A stretch of DNA of 64,000 nucleotides from contig CM048745.1 in assembly GCA_026315105.1 (NCBI GenBank), forward strand, positions 280,503,247-280,567,246, written 5' to 3'. A program made the translations under genes and the position numbers. Of this stretch, positions 30,768 through 42,010 are shown piece by piece. Under the pieces are notes generated by a model, which saw nothing but the letters and a program-made list of their open reading frames with translations, was not told the origin of the DNA and did no database searches. The DNA comes from Locusta migratoria. Lineage: Eukaryota; Arthropoda; Insecta; Orthoptera; Acrididae. Position 1 is the stretch's first letter, and each line of letters opens with the position of its first letter.

Positions 30768-32612
30768 TAGTAAATCAAACAGGCAAAATGGAGTACAGAC
30801 GACTAAGAAATGAGATTCACAGGAAGTGCAAAATGGCTAAGCAGAAGTGGCTAGAAGCCAAATGCAAATATGTAGAAGAATGTATAAGAAGGGGAAAAGT
30901 AGATACCGACTATAGGAAAATAAAAGAGACATTTGGGGACAAGAAAAGCAACTCTGCGAATATCAAGAACTCAGATGGGAAACCAGTTCCCAGCAAAGAA
31001 GGAAAAGCTGAAAGGTGGAATGAGTACATAGAGCAGCTCTACAAAGGAAATGAACTTAGAGACGATGTTGTAGGAAGGGAAGAGGAAGTAGATCAAGATG
31101 AAATAGAAGATACTATACTGAGAGATGAATTTGACAGAGCCCTGAAAGACCTAGGTCGGAACAAGGCCCCAGGAGTAGATGACACCCTCAGAGCTACTAA
31201 AGTCTCTAGGAGATCCAACCATGACAAAACTATATGAACTGATGTGTAGGATATATGAGACAGGCTAAATACCCTCAGACTTTAAAAAAATGTAATAATC
31301 CCCATTTCAAAGAAAGGAGGCGCAGACAGATGTGAAAATTACAGAACCAACAGTTTGATAAGTCATGGTTGCAAAATTTTAAAACGAATCATCTACAGGA
31401 GAATGGAAATGCTGGTAGAAGCTGACCTCGGGGAAGATCAGTTTGGATTCAGGAGGAACGTAGGAACCCGGGAGGCAATACTCACGTTACGTCATATCTT
31501 AGAAGATAGATTAAGGAAAGGCAAACCTACATTCTTAGCTTTTGTAGATTTGGAGAAATCTTTTAACAATGTTGACTGGAACACACTCTTTCAAATTCTG
31601 AAGTCAGCAGGGGTAAAATACACGGAAAGGAGAGTTATTTATAACTTGTACAAAAGCCAGACCGCAGTTATTAGACTCAAAGGGCATGAAAGGGAAGCCT
31701 CAGTTGGGAACGGAGTAAGACAGAGTTGTAGCCTTTCTCCAATGTTGTTCAAATTGTACATTGAGCAAGCTATAAAGGAAAGCAAGGAGAAATTTGGTGA
31801 AGGAATTAAAGTTCAGGGGGAAGAATTAAAAACATTGCGTTTTGCCAACGACCTAGTAATTCTGCCAGATACAGCAAAGGACCTGGAAGACAAATTAAAG
31901 GAATGGACAGTGTGCTGAAAGGTGCATATAACAAGAGCAAAACTAGGGTAATGGAGTGCAGGGTAAGAAAATCAGGTGATGCTGAAGGAATTAGATTGGG
32001 AAACGAAGCAATAAAGGAGGTAGATGAGTTTTGTTACTTGGGCAGTAAAATAACAAATGATGGTCGCAGTACAGAGGATATAAAATGTAGAATGGCAATG
32101 GGTAGAAAAGCGTTCTTGAAAATGAGAAATTTGTTAACCTCGAATATTGATTTAAGCCTTAGGAAGTCCTTTCTGAAGGTATTTGTATGGAGTGTTGCCT
32201 TGTATGGGAGTGAGACATGGACGATAAACAGTGCGGACAGGAAGAGGATTGAGGCTTTTGAAATATGGTGCTACAGAAGAATGCTGAAGATTAGGTGGGT
32301 GGATCGCGTAACTAATGAGGTGGTACTGAACAGAATTGGGGAGAAAAGAAATTTCTGCCATACCTTGACTAAAAGAAGGGATAGATTGGTAGGACACATT
32401 CTTAGACATCAAGGAATTGTGAATTTAGCGTTGGAGGGAAGTGTGTGGGGAAAAAATCGCAGAGGAAGACCAAGAGATGGATACAGTAATCAGATTCAGA
32501 CAGATATAGGTTGCCGTTCTTATGTGGAGATGAAGAGGCTTGCTCAGGATAGGGTCTTGTGGAGAGCTGCATCAAACCAGTCTCCGGACTGAAAACCACA
32601 ACAACAACAACA
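30768..32612 (+). mobile_element. LINE-R (RTE/BovB-like), 5'-truncated copy 2
   Basis: Covers the linker before the polymerase, the whole reverse transcriptase, the C-terminal domain and the 3' UTR ending in GTCTCCGGACTGAAAACCACAACAACAACAAC. It is the longest uninterrupted copy of this family here. ORFs 30788-31237, 31355-31918 and 31903-32592 account for most of it. Confidence 0.9.
30788..32592 (+). pseudogene. LINE-R ORF2: reverse transcriptase and C-terminal domain
   Basis: The pre-polymerase region (30788-31237) ends in LGRNKAPGVDD, the start of the polymerase fingers. After frame breaks near 31200 and 31290, ORF 31355-31918 has FGFRRNVGTREAILTLRHIL, AFVDLEKSFNNVDW (motif A), VRQSCSLSPMLFKLY (motif B) and LRFANDLVIL (motif C, the usual ADD changed to AND). 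ORF 31903-32592 holds KSKTRVMECRVRKSG, VDEFCYLGSKITNDGRS, ALYGSETWTI and EAFEIWCYRRMLKIRW, typical of RTE/BovB-type proteins. The changed motif C and the frameshifts mean it is dead. Confidence 0.88.
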
Positions 32613-33520
32613 ACCGAAAACCGTAGTTTTGGTCCTTGATCAGCGAAACATTACTGTTTATGTGCTCATATCCCATGAACTACGTGTCGTACTGTGATAC
32701 AATATCGAAGATACATTCAATTATATGTGTGTATACAGTCTGTAAAATTTCCTGCGGTTACAATTTATAGTGTACAAATTAAAAATTGTAACGTCATACC
32801 GACAGCCGTAATTTTACTCCATAAACAGCGGAAAAGTAATAAGCGAGAAACTTTTTTTCCTTTCATCATTTTACTATGGTTGCCAGCGAGAAAAAGTTTA
32901 ATAAAAGTTTGAAATTATGTTTAAAGTTTTTTGCAATTCGCTAAGTACTGTCATTCTCATACAGTGTATTTCGGAAGTCTCGCCGCACTATATGGCATTT
33001 TTTACGATTTCAATTGGTTATGACGTAATATCTTTTGAACCACGTGCCGTATGTGAGTCTCAACCACGCAGCAATTGTTACCTCATGGTAACGAATGTGT
33101 GTACCAAATTGGTTGAAATCGGTCCAATAGCGTAGGAGAAAATGAGAAACATTGTCGCAAAATGGAGCAGTTTTTCGCGCATCTCATTGTTTATAACGTC
33201 ATATCTCGTCAGCTATGTATCGTATGTGATTCTTACACTTACGGCGAGCGTCCTCATAGATTGAAGCTTACGTGTACAAAATTTCATAAAGATTGGAACA
33301 AAACTGTAAATTTGACACTCTGCTTTATATATTAGAACAGGAAGACCCAGTGAACTTCGTATCACTTACCTCTTAATATAAACCATATTAATTTAAATCA
33401 TATGTATTTTAGACCCAGTAGCTTTATAAAGGCATCATCACATAGTGTAACTATTGGCTCGATAGTGGGCGGAAAGAGTGGGCAAATCACGCACACATGT
33501 CCAGGATAATGTTCATGTCA
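32613..33520. other. No gene seen; probable old repeat
   Basis: Contains phrases such as CCAAATTGGTTGAAATCGG and AAATTTCATAAAGATTGGAA, which are common in insect transposon UTRs, but I cannot assign a family. Confidence 0.4.
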
Positions 33521-33527
33521 CATTCGT

Positions 33528-34440
33528 GAAAGTTCAGGGAAGGTTTAAACGCTGATAAAATATGGAAAAATTGCGAGGAATATTTACATTTAAAACATGT
33601 AAAATAATGAGTAGCTTGTTGTGTTGGGTGCGTTCAGAAATATACTTTGAAAGAGTAAGTTTGTATTACACGATATGAACCCGTATATGAACTCACAAAT
33701 ATAAAAATGAATTGCTGTTCGTAGGTCTCGCTAAAACGGCTGAACCGATTTGGCTATATATATCATTACATCAACCACTGAATCTATTGCGGTGAAATCT
33801 GGTGTGGAGATAGTTGACAAATGAAGTACCGGATAAGATACTTTTGAAAGTGTGTAATTCAAGATATTTTTTTATTTGAATTTTATGAAGCGAAATATCG
33901 AACAATAATTACTCTCTGGAAAAAGGAATTACCCCTCCCCGTCGTGCGAAGTCAGTTATAGTGCTGAATTCGATCAAAAACACATTGAATAACGCCCTTT
34001 CAATTTTTCTCAAATTTTTCGGTAGATTTTTCAAAAAAATTATTTCATACAAACCTTGTCCTCCTATACCGTACACAAGTGATGCTCTTATAACCATGTG
34101 TCAATTGATTTTTATTCATAGAAAAAAATCGCTTTCGGTTTTGCCTAAATTTTCCTACTTTCCGGGCAACTTTTCCACAATTTTATTTGTTGCGAACCTT
34201 CCTCTTCTTTCAACATGAAATGTACAAAATTTTATCACAATTGGACGAACGGTATTGATAGCTCACTGGAAAAAGCTATTTGAGTTTTTCCAGGTTTTCC
34301 TCTTTTCCGGATAACTTTTCCATATTTTATCACCGTTTAATCCTTCCCTGGACTTACACGAATATTTCAAGACTAAAATTAGCCAAATCGGTTCAGCCGT
34401 TCTCGAGTTTTAGCGAGGCTAACGAACAGCAATTCAAATA
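33528..34440. repeat. Inverted-repeat element, fragmented
   Basis: TGAATTGCTGTTCG...GGCTGAACCGATTTGG at 33711-33762 is inverted at 34388-34437. A further block (ATTCGTG...GGTTTAAACGCTGATAAAATATGG, 33528-33563) is inverted relative to 34317-34362. I see no transposase. A foldback or non-autonomous element is likely. Confidence 0.6.
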
Positions 34441-34442
34441 TA

Positions 34443-35371
34443 CAGGGTGTTACAAAAAGGTACGACCAAACTTCCAGGAAACATTCCTCACACACAAAGA
34501 AAGAAAATATGTTATGTGGACATGTGTCCGGAAACGCTTAATTTCCATGTTACAGCTAATTTTATTACTTCTCTTCAAATCACATTAATCATGGAATGGA
34601 AACACACAGCAACAGAACGTACCAGCGTGACTTCAAACACTTTGTTACAGGATTTGTTCAAAATGTCCTCCGTTAGCGAGGATACATGTATTCACCCTCC
34701 GTCGCATGGAATCCCTGATGCGATGATGCAGCCCTGGAGAATGGCGTATTGTATCACAGCCGTCCACAATTCGAGCACGAAGAGTCTCTACATTTGGTAC
34801 CGGGAGAGAAGAGCTTTCAAATGCCCCCATAAATGAAAGTCAAGAGGGTTGAGGTCAGGAGAGCGTGGAGGCCATGGAATTGGTCCGCCTCTACCAATCC
34901 ATCGGTCACCGAATCTGTTGTTGAGAAGCGTACGAACACGTCGACTGAAATGTGCAGGAGCTCCATCGTGCATGAACCACATGTTATGTCGTACTTATAA
35001 AGGCACGTGTTCTAGCAGCAAAGGTAGAGTATCCCGTATGAAATCATGATAACGTGCTCCAGTGAGCGTAGGTGGAAGAACATGAGGCCCAATCACGACA
35101 TCACCAACAATTTTTGCCCAAACGTTCACAGAAAATCTGTGTTGATGACTTGATTGCACAACTGCGTGCGGATTCTCCTCAGCCCACACATGTTGATTGT
35201 GAAAATTTACAGTTTGATCACGTTGGAATGAAGCCTAATTCGTAAATACTAAAATTAGCTCTAACATGGAAATTAAGTGTTTACGAACACATGTCCACAT
35301 AACATATTTTCTTTCTTTGTGTGTGAGGAATGTTTCCTGAAAGTTTGGCCGTATCTATTTGTAACACCCTG
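34443..35371 (-). mobile_element. mariner-like element with long inverted repeats
   Basis: TA at 34441-34442 and 35372-35373. The ends start CAGGGTGTTACAAA and stay inverted for about 118 bp (34443-34560 against 35253-35371), with few mismatches. The N-terminal DNA-binding part of the transposase is missing, so it is an internally deleted copy. Confidence 0.88.
34645..35195 (-). pseudogene. mariner-like transposase, catalytic half
   Basis: Minus-strand frame: NVWAKIVGDVVIGPHVLP, an in-frame TAA near 34995, then MHDGAPAHFSRRVRTLL (catalytic Asp) and WPPRSPDLNPLDFHLWG (catalytic Asp), and after a frameshift near 34810 the segment VETLRARIVDGCDTIR. I count 36 residues between the second and third catalytic Asp, longer than the 34 of classical mariner, so I do not place it in a named clade. 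The helix-turn-helix domain and first Asp region are lost. Confidence 0.82.
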
Positions 35372-35387
35372 TATAGATGTTGCTTAA

Positions 35388-36363
35388 CCCTTTAGTGACC
35401 AGTGGGAACTATGGTTCCCACTTACTTGTTTTCGCTATTTCAGTGTTCCCACTTAAACGTGTGCTACCATCTCTGTTAGAGAGTGCTAACTACAGGCGCG
35501 CGAAAGTGGTTGTATTTCTATATTGTTAGTCAATGCAGAAGCGTAGTTTTCGCGGGAAAACAAGCCACTGTTTCGACCATAACAGCGTTTTTTGTGTAGT
35601 GTGCTTTCCTTTTGCGTGTAAAGTGACTTGTATTTGTCTACTTTTATATATACGTGGCAGTTAGTAATCGTGTACATTTGCTCGATATCAATGAAAATTA
35701 CATAAATATTGCAATGTAAGTTAGTGGGAACATTGTTTCCACTGAAAGTGTGTGAAGTCCAGTGTGTACGGCTGTGCAGTCGGCATCGTAGCTATTGTTT
35801 GTTTCTTATTGTTTAGAAAGCCTAGATTCATGCCAGAAGAGGTTTTGAGAATTTTGTACACTTTACCAGAAGATTCACATGTCGATGCTGACTCTGATTG
35901 AAGATTTTGAGTCACCAAATACTTCGCAGATTTTGAACAAAAGACGGAAGCAGAAACGAAGTAACCTGTCCATTGACTGTGCCAGAGTACAATAAAATAA
36001 TGGGAGTGATGGATCGATTTGATCATCAGCAAAAACGGTATGCTGTAGGTCGTCGTTCATGGAAGTGGTGTCACAGACTATTTTTCTTTCTTGTAGATTT
36101 GGCAGTTGTCAGTGCCTACATTATGTGGAAGTTACAGAAGACAGAAGCAGACCAGCTAACATTTGGATTGCATTTGCCAAGGCGCACATCTCCGGATTCT
36201 CAAGTCGTAAGCAAAGAGGATGACCCGTTCATTTTCAGACACCAAAAAGAGTCGTGTCTGGAGTTCCTGGCGGAACATGGAACTAATTTGCCAACAAAAG
36301 GTACTACAAACAGAAGTTGCCGCCAGTGTAGCACCAAAAACAAAGAAAAAGGCAAGTCTAGAA
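35388..36363 (+). mobile_element. piggyBac derivative 3 (left end to LINE junction)
   Basis: TTAA at 35384-35387 then CCCTTTAGTGACC and the near-palindrome AGTGGGAACTATGGTTCCCACT (35401-35422), echoed at 35725-35747. Downstream lies a piggyBac transposase remnant interrupted by LINE-R at about 36364. I did not find the right terminus beyond the LINE, so it may be deleted. Confidence 0.7.
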
Positions 36364-36375
36364 CAATGTATATAT
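35830..36375 (+). pseudogene. piggyBac transposase, internally deleted
   Basis: It starts MPEEVLRILYTLPEDSHVDADSD, an acidic N-terminus, and after a frameshift continues EDFESPNTSQILNKRRKQKR. It then joins directly to the C-terminal catalytic region VPEYNKIMGVMDRFDHQQ (the late catalytic Asp), RYAVGRRSWKWCHRLFFFL, VSAYIMWKL and the start of the Cys-rich tail (CRQCSTKNKEKGK). The join near 35960 removes most of the DDE core. ORF 35973-36377 is the readable part. Confidence 0.82.
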
Positions 36376-38061
36376 AGAGGAAAAATAGATACCATCTACA
36401 GGAGAATAAATGAAACATTTGGAGACTAGAAAAGCAGCTGTATGAATATAAAGAACCCAGATAGAAAACCAGTTCTTAACAAAGAAGGGAAAGCTGAAAG
36501 GTGGAAAGAGTATATAGAGAGGCTCTACTAAAGACATGGACTTAGAGACAATATTGTAGGAAGGGAAGAGGATGTATATGAAGATGAAATAGGAGATACT
36601 ATACTGAGAGAAGAATTTAACAAAGCACTGAAAGACCTAAGTCGAAACAAGGCTCCTGAAGTGGACGATATTCCCGCAGAACTACTGAAGTCTCTGGGAC
36701 AAAACTATTTCACATGGTGCGTAAGATGTATGAGACAGGGGAAATAGCCTCAGACTTTAAGAAAAAATAAATAATCCCCATTCCAAAGAAAGCAGGTGCA
36801 GACAGGTGTGAAAATTACGGAACCATCAGTTTAATAACTCATGGTTGCAAAATATTAACACGAATTATTTACAGAAGTATAGAAAAGCTGATAGAAGCAG
36901 ACCTGGGGGAAGATCAATTTCGATTGTGGAGAAATGTAGGAACACGGGAGGCAATACTTTACGGCTTATCCTGAAGATAGATTAAGAAAAGGCAAACCTA
37001 CATTTCTAGCTTTTGTAGATTTGGAGAAAGCTTTTGACAATGTTGATTGGAATACACTCTTTCAGATCTTGAAATCAGTAGGAGTAAAATATAGGGAACG
37101 GAAGTTTCTCTATAACTTGTACAAAGACCAGACAGCAGTTATTAGAGTTGAAGGACATGAAAGGGATGCAGAGGTTGGGAAGGGAATTAGCCTTTCTCCA
37201 ATGTTATTCAATTTGTACATTGAGCAAGCTATAAAGGAAAGCAAGAAGAAATTTGGAGAAGGAATTAAAGTTCAGGGTGAAGAAATGAAAACATTGCGTT
37301 TTGCCGATCACATTGTAATTCTGTCAGAGACAGCAAAGGACCTGGACGAGCAATTGAACGGAATGGACTATGTGTTGAAAGGAGCATATAAGATGAACAT
37401 TAACGAAAGCAAAACAAGGGTAATGGAATGCAGTCTTAGAAAATCAGGTGATGGTAAAGGAATTAAATTAGGTAGCGAATCAATAAAGGTAGTAGACGAG
37501 TTTTGTTACTTGGGCAGTAAAATAACAAATAATGGTCGCAGCAGAGAGGATATAAAATGCAGAATGGCAATCGGTAGAAAAGCGTTTTTAAAAAAGAGAA
37601 ATTTGTTAAGATTGATTATTAATTTAAGCCTAAGGAAGTTCTTTCTGAACGAATTTGTGTGGAGTGTTGCTTTGTATGGGAGTGAAACATGGGTGATAAA
37701 CAGTGGGGACAGGAAGAGGATAGAGGCTTTTGAAATGTGGTGCTACAGAAGAATGCTGAAGATTAGGTGGATGGATCATGTAACTAATGAGGAGGTACTG
37801 TACAGAATTGGTGAGAAAGGAATTTCTGGCATACCTAGACTAAAAGAAAGGATCGATTCGTAGGACACATTCTTATACATCAAGGAATTGTGAATTTAGT
37901 GTTGGAGTAAAAATCGTAGAGGGAGACCAAGAGATGAACATACTAAGCAAATTCAAATGGTCGTAGGTTGTCGTTCTTATGAGGAGATGATGAGGGTTGC
38001 TCAGGATAGGTTATGTTGGAGAGCTGCATCAAACCAATCTCCGGACTGAAGACCACAACAA
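36364..38061 (+). mobile_element. LINE-R (RTE/BovB-like), 5'-truncated copy 3
   Basis: Begins in the pre-polymerase region (NETFGD) and ends with the family 3' end, CTCCGGACTGAAGACCACAACAAAC. The ORF 37021-37863 (280 codons) is the longest LINE-R frame in the window. The copy lies inside a deleted piggyBac. Confidence 0.9.
37021..37863 (+). pseudogene. LINE-R reverse transcriptase C-terminal half
   Basis: The frame starts inside motif A (the upstream LEKAFDNVDW continues into it) and runs through an altered motif B region (ISLSPMLFNLYIEQ), LRFADHIVIL (motif C, second Asp replaced by His), NINESKTRVMECSLRKSG, VDEFCYLGSKITNNGRS, LYGSETWVI and FEMWCYRRMLKIRWMDH. The ATG at 37021 is not a genuine start. 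It would be part of the element's replication protein; the motif C change and missing fingers make it inactive. Confidence 0.87.
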
Positions 38062-38510
38062 ACATTGGATTGGAAAGAAAAAGTTACACTGTTCTGTGTA
38101 ATAACGCGAGCCGGGCGGAAAGTGTATTTATTTGTAACGAAAATTTGTGTTCACATGTAAACCAATACCGCTTTATAAATGTTTACAAAACATTTACCGG
38201 TCATGAAGAAAGATCAGTAAGAATGTTGCAAGTAAACTTTTTTCAAAACTATGTTTCCTCCATTGCTTACGAATATTTTCATTACGCGATATATTGAGTC
38301 CATATTGTTGACGCCTTTTCTGTACTTACAAGATTTAAATTTTTACATAAGAGACAGGTATTTTCATTGAAATACGTCTTTTTATGCAACCTATGATGCT
38401 CTTAAAACGTTTATTTACGAGATCACTGTTTGTTGTATAGCCCTTGGCACTGATAATGAGTTATACACTGCAATAACAATATGGAGAATATGCAACTGTG
38501 AATTAGTCTA
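38062..38510. other. No gene seen
   Basis: Spacer between a LINE-R end and the Penelope-like element. ORF 38013-38297 has no recognisable motif. Confidence 0.4.
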
Positions 38511-38515
38511 GTTTA

Positions 38516-38558
38516 GACCAGCCGCGTTTCGCTTTAATCTAAAGCAACTTCTGTGGTC
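38516..38558 (-). ncRNA. Hammerhead-like motif of the Penelope-like element
   Basis: On the minus strand: stem I GACCA/TGGTC (5 pairs), core CAGAAGT-like (two changes from CUGANGA), a perfect 6-bp stem II TGCTTTA...TAAAGC, GAA, then ACGCGGC. Its position downstream of the GIY-YIG domain fits known PLE architecture. Confidence 0.55.
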
Positions 38559-38841
38559 AACTGTACATGAAATGTTTTGTTTTACATTATTTGTTTTATT
38601 AAATTCAGATCGATAACAGTTCTCATGCAGTAGTATTATTTTGATTCTGAATAAAATGGACTACTAATATTACTCACGTATTTTTATGTTGTCCTCTTCA
38701 TGTGTCTTTTGTAGCACATTGCCACTTGCTGTCACTGTTTATATTTACAATATTTACATTTACACTTTCTTATAAAAGTTTTTGAAAAATCGCCATTCCT
38801 ATGGCTTGGAAGGATTTGTATGTCGTTTGTTTTGTTTTCCC

Positions 38842-38843
<2 letters not shown>

Positions 38844-38881
<38 letters not shown>

Positions 38882-38890
38882 TGTGTGTGT
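38844..38890 (+). repeat. (GT)n microsatellite
   Basis: GT repeats with one interrupting A. A second GT run at 39045-39080 is followed by GA repeats. Confidence 0.95.
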
Positions 38891-39044
38891 TTTATTTGGT
38901 TCTTTGGTTCGCACTCTGAGATGTGTTCTTTTTTTTTTTTTCGTTTCTATCTAAACAGTTGCATGTTAGAAACTTTGTGTGTGACGTTCTGTTTGCATTG
39001 TGTGTGTTTTTATAAATACGATTTTAGTTTAACTAGCGTAGTTC

Positions 39045-39080
<36 letters not shown>

Positions 39081-39231
39081 AAAGAGTGAGAGAGAGAGAT
39101 TCTGATTTTCTGTAGTTGTGTGTGGATAGGGTTTTGTTGTTGTTGTTTTATGTGGTCGTATTATGTGGCAGGTTTGAGGGAGGGGGAGGTTTGTCTTTGT
39201 CCACTATGTGTTCTATTAGTTTAAATAATGT

Positions 39232-40110
39232 TTAGTTGCTGATGTTTACTTGGTCATTTAATATGTGTTTCTTTTCTATTACTGCTTTTTGAATTTGGAA
39301 ATTCTCTTGGAGGGTTGGGATGTGTCTCTTATTGCTAAATCTGACTATTTTCATGTCTGTTTCTATGGTGGTGGGATAGGGGTTTTCTTGCCTAAGGTGT
39401 TCTGCAAATTGTGAATGATTGTTGCCGTATTACCATGATCGTTTGTGTTCTTTATATCGTGTTTCAAATGTCCTGCAGGTCTGTCCTAAGAATAGAGCAT
39501 CACAGCTGTTGCATTTGAGCTGGTAAATACCAAATTTTTTGTAGATATCAGTGGTCTCTGTTTTTGTTAAGCATTTCTGTAATGGGTTATGCTTTGATAT
39601 GCTATTTTTATTCCTTTTTTCTTGAGTATGTTTCCAATTCGGCGTGTGATTTTATTTCCGTAAGTAAGTGTGTACGAGTTTGTTTGTTGAGTTTTATGTG
39701 TTATGTCCTTCGTTTGTGCTGTTGTTGTTTTGGGGGGTAGTTGTGAGTGTTCTGAGACCTTGGTTTTGTGTATATTGTTTCTTTATTTTATTCTGGATTC
39801 TTTTATTCAGTTTTGTAATGAGGGATTCTTGGTGTTCCATTACTCTTTGCTATCTGAATTATTATGTCCAGCTCCTTGTTGTAATTGTGTTTGTTTAGTG
39901 GTATTGTGTTTAATCTGTGTAACATGTATGTGAGAACTCGTTCCTTTTGAGCCTGCGGGTGGTTCGACTACTGGTGTAATATTATGTCTGAAGCAGTACT
40001 TTTCCTGTAGATGCAGATTGAGTGTGAGTTATTTTTCTTTGTGATGGATGTATCCAGGAATGAAACAAGCATGGACGTCTCTGTTCGCAGTTTAGTGTCT
40101 GTGTTTTGGG
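39232..40110 (-). pseudogene. Penelope RT-linker and GIY-YIG endonuclease
   Basis: Read on the minus strand in three frames. First comes SFLDTSITKKNNSHS (40050), then RVLTYMLHRLNTIPLNKHNY (about 39940) and YGNKITRRIGNILKKKGIKI (about 39650), as in the C-terminal reverse-transcriptase/linker of PLEs. After a frameshift near 39575 comes KFGIYQLKCNSC...LFLGQTCRTFETRYKEHKRS, a GIY-YIG nuclease core: GIY, the LGQT equivalent of the YIG strand, and the catalytic Arg. An in-frame TAA after RSW and the residues SQFAEHLRQEN follow, ending at TAA 39232. The pairing of RT with GIY-YIG is diagnostic for Penelope-like elements. Confidence 0.82.
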
Positions 40111-40872
40111 AACCGTGCGATTAGCAGACGAAAGGAAGTGCCTCTCCAATGTGAACCTAAAACATTTGATCGCAAGAAGATAGGTCAACCGATTCCTCCA
40201 CAGGAAAACACGTCTGATGTATTCTATACGACACTGGTGACGGTACATGCGTCATATGACAGGAGTCTCTTGTCGACCCACCTAACTTGTACACGTGGTG
40301 AATGGGTGAAGAGATTCTATCCTGCACTATTTAGGTTTTCTTGTGGACGTGATAATCACTCCCAAAAAAGGTGATGAAAACATGAGTTTGTCACATAAAC
40401 TGCAACAAATCAATGAAACAGTTTCACAGTCGACTGACGTCGAGTATTTAGGTGTTTGTCTAGGCGTAGCGTCCCCATACTACGACGCAGTTACTTCGCA
40501 TGGGACGGAAAGATAATAATTTTCTGAAAATGAAACAATTAAATTTTTCGCCTGTGGGAAGGCTCAAACACATGACCTCTCGTTGCGCAGCGGCTCATGC
40601 TATCCACAGGCCCACGGCGCTCCTGTAATCACAATGTGCTCGACGTCGCTTATCTTTCCCATGAGCTGCTTTTTATATTTTACTGCTTTTATTTTTTTCC
40701 ACACAACTTCTTCTTGTTTTCTCGATTGATTCGTGTTCAGTTTCTCACGGCCTATCCACTGCGCCAACTTATAACTGAATCTGAGGGGGTGCGATGGGGA
40801 GGTTCCCTTGTAAGAACAACTTGTTTTTCATACCTCTTCAGTGCGCCATTAATTTGTTTGTGATATCAATAC
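40111..40872. other. No gene seen
   Basis: Possible degraded upstream part of the Penelope-like element. I could not find the polymerase motif C here. Confidence 0.35.
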
Positions 40873-40873
40873 G

Positions 40874-42010
40874 TCAGTTGTTGTTGTGGTCTTCAGTCCG
40901 GAGACTGGTTTGATGCAGCTCTCCACAATACTCTATCCTGAGCAAGCCTCTTCATCTCCACATAAGAACGGCAACCTACATCTGTCTGAATCTGCTTACT
41001 GTATCCATCTCTTGGTCTTCCTCTGCGGTTTTTACCCCAAACACTTCCCTCCAGTGCTAAATTCACGATTCCTCGATGTCTAAGAATGTGTCCTACCAAT
41101 CGATCCCTTCTTTTATTCAAGGTGTGCCAGAAATTTCTTTTCTCCCCAATTCTGTTAAGTACCTCCCATTAGTTACGTGATCCACCCACCTCATCTTCAG
41201 CATTTTTCTGTAGCACCACATTTCAAAAGCCTCAATCCTCTTCCTGCCCGCACTGTTTATCGTCCATGTTTCACTGCCATACAAGGCAACACTCCACACA
41301 AATGCCTTCAGAGAGGACTTCCTTAGGCTTAAATCTATATTCGATGTCAAAAAATTTCTCTTTTTCAAGAACGCTTTTCTTTCCATTGCCATTCTGCATT
41401 TTATATCCTCTCTGCTGCGACCATTATTTGTTATTTTATTGCCCAAGTAACAAAACTCATCTACTACTTTGATTGTCGCCGCGGTGGAGTAGCAGAGCGG
41501 TCTAAAGCGTCTCGCTGCGGAGCGCGCGGTTGCTCGCCGTGGAGGCTCGAGTCCTCCCTGAGGCATGGGTGTGTGTGTTTGTGCTTAGGTTAGTGTACCT
41601 AGGTTTAAGTAGTTTGGTCCCATAGATTTACAAACATTTGAACACTTTTTGATTGTCTCACTACCTAATCTAATTCCTTCAGCATCACGTGATTTTCTTA
41701 GCCTACACTCCATTACCCTTATTTTGCTCTTGTTAATGTTCATCTTATATGCACCTTTCAGCATACTGGCTATTTCCTTTAGCTGCTCTTCCAGATGCTT
41801 TGCTGTCTCTGACAATTACTATCGTCATACAGTAGAACTGCATGTCCTCGGGAAAAGTAACGGCTGCAATTTCCCCTTACTTTCAGCCGTTCGCAGTAGC
41901 TATGTGGCAAAGCCATGTTAGCTGATGTTACAAGGCCTACTCAGTCAATCATCCAGACTGTTGCCCCTGTAACTACTGAAAAGGCTGCTGCCCCTCTTCA
42001 GGAACCACAA
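40874..42010 (-). mobile_element. LINE-R copy 4 with internal deletion, split by SINE-B
   Basis: Minus strand. The 3' end (GGTCTTCAGTCCGGAGACTGG in plus view) lies at 40882. The C-terminal domain (ORFs 41120-40893 and 41566-41117) continues through the SINE-B at 41478-41647 to the LEEQLKEIASMLKG region (41780). There it jumps, near 41815, to the element's 5' region (CCCGAGGACATGCAG on the minus strand, also at 51720). The polymerase and endonuclease are therefore deleted. Confidence 0.82.
41478..41647 (+). mobile_element. SINE-B, perfect TSD, short tail
   Basis: Inserted in LINE-R copy 4 with the 10-bp duplication TTTGATTGTC at 41468-41477 and 41648-41657. The tail lacks about 30 bp, including the CTGATGACC block. 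Confidence 0.92.

Larger units (their letters stand above)
38511..40110 (-). mobile_element. Penelope-like element (PLE), minus strand
   Basis: It comprises a late reverse-transcriptase/linker region (about 40110-39600), a GIY-YIG endonuclease (about 39540-39232) and, about 670 bp downstream, a hammerhead-like motif (38516-38558) where a Penelope terminal repeat would lie. Two GT microsatellites (38844-38890, 39045-39080) fall in the 3' region. The upstream border is not resolved. Confidence 0.8.

Noticed and set aside
38801..39115. 104-codon Cys/Val-rich ORF
   Set aside because: It is a translation of two (GT)n microsatellites downstream of the Penelope-like element.
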